Assembly: GCA_020890945.1 (NCBI GenBank)
Contig: JAJHPK010000061.1
Span: forward strand, 1 to 34,770
Direction: 5' to 3'
Source of the DNA: Nitrosomonas sp.
Lineage (GTDB): Bacteria > Pseudomonadota > Gammaproteobacteria > Burkholderiales > Nitrosomonadaceae
Length of the DNA stretch: 34,770 nt
Part shown: positions 29,638 to 34,770 of the stretch, piece by piece
How the letters are laid out: each line of letters begins with the position of its first letter
How positions within the stretch are numbered: the stretch's first letter is position 1
Notes under the pieces: model-generated
Told to the model about the DNA's origin: nothing
What the model saw: the letters and a program-made list of their open reading frames with translations, nothing else
Database searches by the model: none
Translations under genes and position numbers: made by a program

Positions 29638-31059
29638 ATGGGAAAAATATTGGATGTGATTATTGTCGGCGCCGGTACGGCTGGATTGTCGGCATTACGT
29701 GAAGTCAAAAAACAAACGGATCAGTTTGTGATCATTAATGATGGTCCGTGGGGAACAACTTGCGCTCGAGTCGGTTGCATGCCTTCCAAGCTATTGATCG
29801 AAGCCGCCAATGCATTTCACCACCGCAATACCTTTGCTGAATTTGGCATTAACGGCGCTGACTCATTAACGATAGATATTCCCAAAGTACTGCGGCGTGT
29901 GAGAAAACTCAGGGACGATTTTGTTAGCAGCACCATAACAACTACTACCGAGTTAGGTAAGAAAGCCATTTCGGGACGAGCACGATTAATCGCACCGGAT
30001 ACGATCGAAATCAATGGTGAAAAACTGCGTGCCCACAAAATCATTCTCGCAACTGGCACTCATCCCATCATTCCTGAACCTTGGCGCAAATTAGGCAAAC
30101 GATTACTGACGACAGACACTTTATTTGAGCAGAAAAAATTGCCTGCGCGTATAGGTGTTATCGGCATGGGTCCAATTGGCGTTGAAATGGCTCAAGCACT
30201 TTCTCGTTTAGGCATACAAGTTAGCGCATTCGGTAGCAGAAATACCATTGCAGGCATTAGCGACCCTGAAATCAATGAAACTGCGATCCAATTATTACAA
30301 AAAGAACTTCCAATTTATTTAGGCAGTAGAGCAGATGTCGTCACCGATCACAAAAAAATTCAAATCACAGCCGGAAAATCAGCCATAGAAGTCGATAGTA
30401 TCCTGGTCGCATTGGGCCGCCAACCCAATATTGATCAATTGGGCTTAGAGACGCTAGGAATAACCTTAAATGACAAAGGCATGCCGTCGTTTAATTCTAA
30501 TACACTACAAATTGAAGATTTACCTATTTTTCTAGCAGGTGATGTCAATGGAGAAAAAGCCATACTTCATGAGGCTGCTGACGAAGGTTTCATTGCCGGG
30601 TATAACGCTACTCGCAGCGAAAATTTTTGCTTTAAACGTCGAACACCGCTAGGCATTATTTTTTGCGACCCGAATATTGCGATAGTCGGGCAACGCTATC
30701 AAGAGCTCAGCAAGCAAAAAAATAAATTCGTTATTGGAAAAGTCAATTTTGCAAATCAAGGCCGTGCAAGGGCAAGTCTAAACAACAAAGGATTACTGCA
30801 TGTCTATGCAAATGCAAAAAATGGTACTTTATTAGGAGCAGAAATGTGCGCACCGGCCGGTGAACATATGGCGCATTTACTTGCTTTAGCAATAGACCGC
30901 AAACTCACGGTCCATCAGTTGTTGCATATGCCTTTTTATCATCCCGTATTAGAAGAAGGTTTACGAACGGCATTACGATCCATTACCGCTCAATTGCCCG
31001 TTGGTCGTGTACCCGATTTAACGCTATGCAGTACATTAAATACCAATGCGATCGATTAA
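29638..31059 (+). CDS. Orphan dihydrolipoamide dehydrogenase-like flavoprotein
   Basis: Class I pyridine nucleotide-disulfide oxidoreductase of 473 residues; the ATG at 29638 has a GGAG site. It contains an FAD motif (IIVGAGTAGLSAL), the redox disulfide Cys42/Cys47 in GTTCARVGCMPSK, an NAD(P) motif (IGVIGMGPIGVEMAQAL) and a C-terminal dimerisation domain with the His-Glu dyad in YHPVLEEGL. The CARVGC version differs from the CLNVGC of Lpd subunits in the 2-oxoacid dehydrogenase complexes. No E1 or E2 gene is adjacent, so it is probably a stand-alone disulfide or quinone reductase. It may work with the oxidoreductase upstream; the substrate cannot be read from sequence. Confidence 0.9.
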   Translation: MGKILDVIIVGAGTAGLSALREVKKQTDQFVIINDGPWGTTCARVGCMPSKLLIEAANAFHHRNTFAEFGINGADSLTIDIPKVLRRVRKLRDDFVSSTITTTTELGKKAISGRARLIAPDTIEINGEKLRAHKIILATGTHPIIPEPWRKLGKRLLTTDTLFEQKKLPARIGVIGMGPIGVEMAQALSRLGIQVSAFGSRNTIAGISDPEINETAIQLLQKELPIYLGSRADVVTDHKKIQITAGKSAIEVDSILVALGRQPNIDQLGLETLGITLNDKGMPSFNSNTLQIEDLPIFLAGDVNGEKAILHEAADEGFIAGYNATRSENFCFKRRTPLGIIFCDPNIAIVGQRYQELSKQKNKFVIGKVNFANQGRARASLNNKGLLHVYANAKNGTLLGAEMCAPAGEHMAHLLALAIDRKLTVHQLLHMPFYHPVLEEGLRTALRSITAQLPVGRVPDLTLCSTLNTNAID

Positions 31060-31091
31060 ATCTTGCAAGTTATTTTTTACGAAATCAATAT

Positions 31092-31125
31092 AAAAAAATA
31101 GCTACCTGAAAATTCAGGTAGCTAT
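31092..31125 (-). terminator. Strong rho-independent terminator of the multicopper oxidase unit
   Basis: ATAGCTACCTGAA (31098-31110) and TTCAGGTAGCTAT (31113-31125) form a perfect 13-base stem with a 2-base centre. On the minus strand it is followed by seven T (31092-31098), so it ends the cupredoxin unit. On the plus strand the stem is not followed by a T-run, so it is a poorer terminator for the flavoprotein gene. Confidence 0.9.
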
Positions 31126-31187
31126 GAACAGCACACCAAAGACGATTACAAACTACTTCTTTGTATTCTTTTTATAATGCTTATGCC

Positions 31188-33944
31188 TCAATGACCCCCT
31201 ATTGGGCTTTGTTGCGCAGCGGTTAATAAATCTTTCCACTGTGAAGGCAAATGCTGTACCCAACCGTTATACACATTGGGTACTGCTAAAACGCCTTGCC
31301 CACCAAAACCTGGTAATGAAATGACCGTATCATCTTTTGCGGTCGTTTCCGTATCCCACAAAGAAACATGACCAACAACATCTGCATCTTTAATGTCACC
31401 ATCACCATTTGGATCAATATCCACAACTGTCAATCGGTTAGAAAACTTACTGGTGACATAGGCATAGTACCCGCCATCTTTCTTCGCGCCAAAGTTCGCG
31501 CCATGACAACCTGGATCGCACGATAACATTTTAACGATCGCACCCGTTTCAGTATTCACGATAACGATTTGACCATCCATTGCAGCAATGACCAAAGCTT
31601 TGCCATCAGGAGATACAGGCGCTTGAATTGGCAATACGCCAACCGCAATCTCTCCATTATTATCGTTATCAGCAAAACTTCCCGTGATAGGATCGTAATC
31701 GGCAATCAGATTAACCGTTTTTTGCAAATTACCTTCACCATCCATAATACTCAAAGAATGATGCAATAAATTGGTAGCAAAAATTTTGCTGGAATCCGGC
31801 ATCATGCCAATAGCGATTGGATGTGCACCCGGAGCATTGTTACCTGTCGGTGTTCTAGCATGAATATCTCCATTAGCACCATAGACACCCACGTCATGCG
31901 TATTAATGTTCGGCGTCACAATCTTAGAACCATCCGCGCTAATCCAGTGTCCATGAGGGTTAGCGGAAATATGTCCTTGCGCTTGTGTTGGAAGCATTTT
32001 CTTTGGCGTCATGGTTCCAGCCGGAATCATGTACAGACCATTTTCGCCGTTAATTGCGATGGTAATGTCATCACTTGTGGGTAACGTAACAACATGTGAA
32101 GGCGAAAAACCAACACGGATATTTTTCACTAACTTACCATCTTCTCTGTTGATAATGGAAAATTTGTTATCAAACCATTGCGTTTGATATATCAATGTTT
32201 GGTCACGATTTGACCACATATTGTGGGGATTATTGTTGTTAATTTCTGGCAATGCGACTTTACGTTTAACCGTCCAATTCGCTGTATCTACAACGGTGGT
32301 CGTACCTGGTTTATATTTGCCAGCGGTTTTTTCAAACTGCGTATTGACCCACACTTCACCAACACCAGGAAATTCAGGCACATTTGATACACCTAAAGAT
32401 TCTTTCTTGTTCAACTCACTCAATGCCAACTCATAACCGTCAACCTTTGTTTCGGTTTTGAAAGGCTCTCCAGAAATTCTGACTGAAGCGCTTTTATTAG
32501 GAAACGTCAAATTCCATGTGCCTGCTTTAAAATCTTGCCAATTGTCAGTCGCGGTTGCGATAAAAAATGTTTTCAACAAGCGTACTGCCAAATCCGAGTT
32601 GGTTGGCAATCCTTTGATTCCTGTAACCAAATCAATTGTGAAATTTTCCTCCCGATCACCCAAATCCAATCCTGTTGTCTTTTTATCATCTACGATCACG
32701 GCTGCAAACATGAATGGATGCACTTTACAAGTAAAAACATACAATCCCGGTGTCTCCAATTTTATGATGGCACCACCACGATACGCGTCTGACTGGTTAA
32801 GCGGCATATGCTTCGCCCCCGTTGGCCACAACAAAGAACTGATCGTATGGACTCCGTTTGTATCCGACATAACAAAATTAACACTGCTGCCAGGATACAT
32901 TACTTCTAGCGATCTTGATTTAATATCAAATGGTAAGCCAACAATAGCATCTCCTCGAGCACTTCTAAACCAGCTTCCACCTTCATCGCTGACTTCAAAA
33001 GTGACCAAACCGTCTTCCTCCTGTCTTGGCCCAAATAAAATTTTGCCATATGGGGACGCGCCAACAACACTCACCCCGTTACCACCTTTTGGATCCACAC
33101 GAAAATTACCATGCATACCGGCTTCCATATGTGCAAACAAGTGACAATGGTATTGCCAACTTCCTGGACCTACACCTGTACCCGCTTTAACTGTAAAAGA
33201 ATGCGTGTCAGAAATATCTTTCATTAACTTGGTATCAATGACTTCCTCGGTTCCTTTTTTCAGCCAACGATGCGCATGTAAATGAAATGTATGTCCTGGA
33301 CCTACTGATAAAATATGGAAACGAACAATATCATCCTCAACGGCTGCTGGAAGCGGATTAGCCCAAAGTGGTTTTTGTTGTGTTCCATCACCAGATATTT
33401 CTGTTCCCCAAAAAGTCGATCCCACCATGTACAACACAAATTGTTTATCGATATCTTTTTGATAAACAGGCGTAATTTTTCCTTTGCCTTCTACAAAACT
33501 ATCGACTGGACCATTTTTATCATCAACAATGATTGCACCAAATAAACCCAGCATTTTCTTTTTACCGCCATGGTAAACGTAGGTGCCTGATTTATTAGCC
33601 TGAATAGTATATTTTTGTGTTTGACCTGGTTTTGTCACTGTTTTGTTATTGTTCTTTAAACCAGGCACATTAAACTCAACATTGCTCTTAGTCTCATTCG
33701 CAAGTGATACATGGATGACATCACCTTGTTTTGCAAATAAGGCCGGGCCTGGAATAACTGCTTCGTCCCCATTTGACCCATTTAGGGCATAACCCACTTG
33801 ACCATTAGGGAGTATTTTTGCAGTCAAATTAAAATTCAATGACGCCGCAAAAGATGAAGATATTGTGAACCATGACACGACCAACAGAATCGCTATAGCT
33901 GGCCTCGAAATAGAAATATCGATTTTAAAAATACTTGTTTTCAT
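31188..33944 (-). CDS. Secreted multicopper oxidase-like protein: three cupredoxin domains fused to a beta-propeller
   Basis: A 918-residue exported protein. I use the ATG at 33944 (GAGGG site eight bases upstream) rather than the GTG at 33962. Signal peptide about 1-34. Domain 1 (about 36-142) is a cupredoxin without copper motifs: E90/N92 stand where HxH is expected, and only His125 of the second motif remains (YVYHGG). Domain 2 (about 155-285) has perfect L3 (H218, H221, H223 in HTFHLHAH) and L4 (HCH at 266-268, H272, M277). Domain 3 (about 310-418) has type-1 ligands H366, C406, H409, M412 in an amicyanin-like CxxHPFM. From about 520 to 918 repeated strands of YVTN-propeller type follow, with a CDPGCH motif at 809-814. 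It lies 29 bases downstream of the broken cupredoxin gene. Confidence 0.9.
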   Translation of the reverse strand: MKTSIFKIDISISRPAIAILLVVSWFTISSSFAASLNFNLTAKILPNGQVGYALNGSNGDEAVIPGPALFAKQGDVIHVSLANETKSNVEFNVPGLKNNNKTVTKPGQTQKYTIQANKSGTYVYHGGKKKMLGLFGAIIVDDKNGPVDSFVEGKGKITPVYQKDIDKQFVLYMVGSTFWGTEISGDGTQQKPLWANPLPAAVEDDIVRFHILSVGPGHTFHLHAHRWLKKGTEEVIDTKLMKDISDTHSFTVKAGTGVGPGSWQYHCHLFAHMEAGMHGNFRVDPKGGNGVSVVGASPYGKILFGPRQEEDGLVTFEVSDEGGSWFRSARGDAIVGLPFDIKSRSLEVMYPGSSVNFVMSDTNGVHTISSLLWPTGAKHMPLNQSDAYRGGAIIKLETPGLYVFTCKVHPFMFAAVIVDDKKTTGLDLGDREENFTIDLVTGIKGLPTNSDLAVRLLKTFFIATATDNWQDFKAGTWNLTFPNKSASVRISGEPFKTETKVDGYELALSELNKKESLGVSNVPEFPGVGEVWVNTQFEKTAGKYKPGTTTVVDTANWTVKRKVALPEINNNNPHNMWSNRDQTLIYQTQWFDNKFSIINREDGKLVKNIRVGFSPSHVVTLPTSDDITIAINGENGLYMIPAGTMTPKKMLPTQAQGHISANPHGHWISADGSKIVTPNINTHDVGVYGANGDIHARTPTGNNAPGAHPIAIGMMPDSSKIFATNLLHHSLSIMDGEGNLQKTVNLIADYDPITGSFADNDNNGEIAVGVLPIQAPVSPDGKALVIAAMDGQIVIVNTETGAIVKMLSCDPGCHGANFGAKKDGGYYAYVTSKFSNRLTVVDIDPNGDGDIKDADVVGHVSLWDTETTAKDDTVISLPGFGGQGVLAVPNVYNGWVQHLPSQWKDLLTAAQQSPIGGH

Positions 33945-33973
33945 TATGTTTTCCCTCAACACATATTCTTATA

Positions 33974-34648
33974 TTAGTTAACTTGGAATTTGCCTTTCAT
34001 ACCCAACAGGCTATTTGATAAGTCTCTATCAATATAGAACGAGCTGTGTTTGGCTTTCACGCTGAATACGTGCTTTTCCAGTGGTCCAATAGCAGCAGTG
34101 TTTATATGTCGATGAGTACCTGGATCAGTCCAGTCGTATCCGGGCAATGCAAATTGATGAATGTCTGTACCCATTGCAATCAAATGAAACCGGACATCGC
34201 TGTTTTTCGCTGCCGCAAGTGATGGGTTTGCGCCATGTTTTGACTGTTTATGGGTTTTTCCATCAATTTCCATACCCCAAAAAGCATCATCACCTAAGTA
34301 CAACACATATTCTTTGTCATATTTAGGAGCATTTTTCGGACTTACAATAATTGCACCGAATAACCCTTTATTTTCTGAACCATTATGACTTTCATAATTG
34401 TGATCATGGTAAGCCCATGTGCCGGCAGTTCCATGTGCAACATTCCACTTATAGTTATAGACGGCATAAGTTTCTTCCAAACCTGCGCCAGCACCCTCAT
34501 CAAAGTTGTGATTGATGACTCTCAATGTGCCATCACTCAAAATATCGTAATGAACACCATGAACATGAATGCTGACCTGTTTACTGATTCCTGGAACACG
34601 CGTTTCATTGCCTGGAATCGCATTAAGAATTGATATGTGGACAACGAG
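33974..34648 (-). pseudogene. Multicopper oxidase-like cupredoxin protein, 5' end removed by insertion
   Basis: The frame stays open from the stop at 33974 up to a TAG at 34649-34651. About 224 codons remain, but no signal peptide or start of the first domain. The TTG at 34538-34540 is inside the domain and cannot be a genuine start. The remaining N-terminal part reads HISILNAIPGNETRVPG, then the L1 motif HVHGVH (34550-34567) and L2 AYHDH, with GLFGAIIV after it: a functional-looking half of the trinuclear copper site. The second domain keeps one His in DIHQFALPG and lacks HCH at L4 (FYIDRDL), ending GMKGKFQVN. It aligns end to end with domains 1 and 2 of the next gene. Expression here is doubtful. 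Confidence 0.85.
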
Positions 34649-34683
34649 CTATGATCATTTCTGGTGTATGGAAGGAGAAGAGA

Positions 34684-34744
34684 GCGGTGTAATCTGTTGA
34701 TAAAGATCTGCCCAGATCAACTATCAAAATAAGGAGAACACCGC
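34684..34744 (+). repeat. Nested inverted repeats over the transposase start region
   Basis: Three nested perfect repeats share one axis: GCGGTGT (34684-34690) with ACACCGC (34738-34744), TTGATA (34697-34702) with TATCAA (34722-34727), and GATCT (34705-34709) with AGATC (34714-34718). The outer arm ends one base before the ATG and the AGGAG site lies inside the fold, so the structure could block translation of a transcript entering from outside. Confidence 0.7.
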
Positions 34745-34745
34745 A

Positions 34746-34770
34746 ATGACAGATAATAATGTTTTTAAAC
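34746..34770 (+). CDS. Putative transposase, first eight codons
   Basis: An ATG at 34746 with AGGAG nine bases upstream opens a frame that runs off the window: M T D N N V F K. This resembles IS256-family transposase N-termini but is too short for a firm call. The strand is opposite to the gene it interrupts. Confidence 0.4.

Larger units (their letters stand above)
34646..34770 (+). mobile_element. Left end of a putative insertion sequence (IS256-like)
   Basis: Similarity to the cupredoxin frame ends near 34646. From there to the window edge the sequence looks like a mobile-element end: about 100 bases of non-coding DNA with nested palindromes, a strong AGGAG site and a new plus-strand start codon. 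The opening residues MTDNNVFK resemble starts of IS256-family transposases, but eight codons are not proof. The left boundary is inferred from where the host gene breaks off; I cannot see the right end, the paired inverted repeat or the target duplication. Confidence 0.5.

Noticed and set aside
34385-34633. Plus-strand frame opposite the truncated cupredoxin gene
   Set aside because: The minus-strand frame carries clear copper motifs over the same bases, so this is a shadow frame.

Overview
The window is a chromosomal segment of a low-to-moderate GC gammaproteobacterium. Gene content and order (tRNA-Tyr, tRNA-Gly, tRNA-Thr, tuf, tRNA-Trp, secE, nusG, rplKAJL, rpoBC; then yibN, grxC, secB, gpsA; then envC and ctpA) and the AT-rich coding style suggest the Legionellales/Coxiellaceae side of the class. 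The genus cannot be fixed from the sequence alone.

Layout. Positions 1-14113 are one long minus-strand gene-expression block: a stable-RNA-type promoter at 14128-14156, three tRNAs, EF-Tu, tRNA-Trp, SecE, NusG, four ribosomal proteins and both large RNA polymerase subunits. A truncated secreted-protein gene follows rpoC at the window edge. Positions 14233-17457 hold a peptide-type ABC importer fragment (one permease and one large lipoprotein binding protein, minus strand). fabI (plus strand) is divergent from it and converges on ppiD. The minus-strand run ppiD, tRNA-Asp, tRNA-Val and hupB lies next, with hupB as the first transcribed gene. The minus-strand cluster rhodanese, grxC, secB, SH3 protein and gpsA follows, with the rhodanese transcribed first. 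Divergent from it, the plus-strand run is gpmA, envC, ctpA, moeB, a quinone oxidoreductase-like MDR and an orphan dihydrolipoamide-dehydrogenase-like flavoprotein. A strong terminator at about 31092-31125 ends the last unit, which is read on the minus strand and consists of two secreted cupredoxin proteins.

The most interesting part is 31188-34770. The large protein (918 residues) has three cupredoxin domains fused to a C-terminal beta-propeller. Its first domain has lost the multicopper oxidase motifs L1/L2, its second has perfect L3/L4 motifs, and its third has an amicyanin-like type-1 copper site. The gene just upstream has the reverse pattern: L1/L2 intact, L3/L4 lost. Together they carry one full set of copper motifs, which suggests a split, hetero-oligomeric multicopper oxidase. 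In this strain the upstream gene has lost its 5' end to what looks like an insertion sequence whose first codons close the window, so the system is probably broken here.

Most of the rest is conserved housekeeping sequence. Exceptions are a rhodanese whose catalytic cysteine position is tyrosine, and a cofactor-dependent phosphoglycerate mutase sitting where relatives keep the cofactor-independent enzyme.
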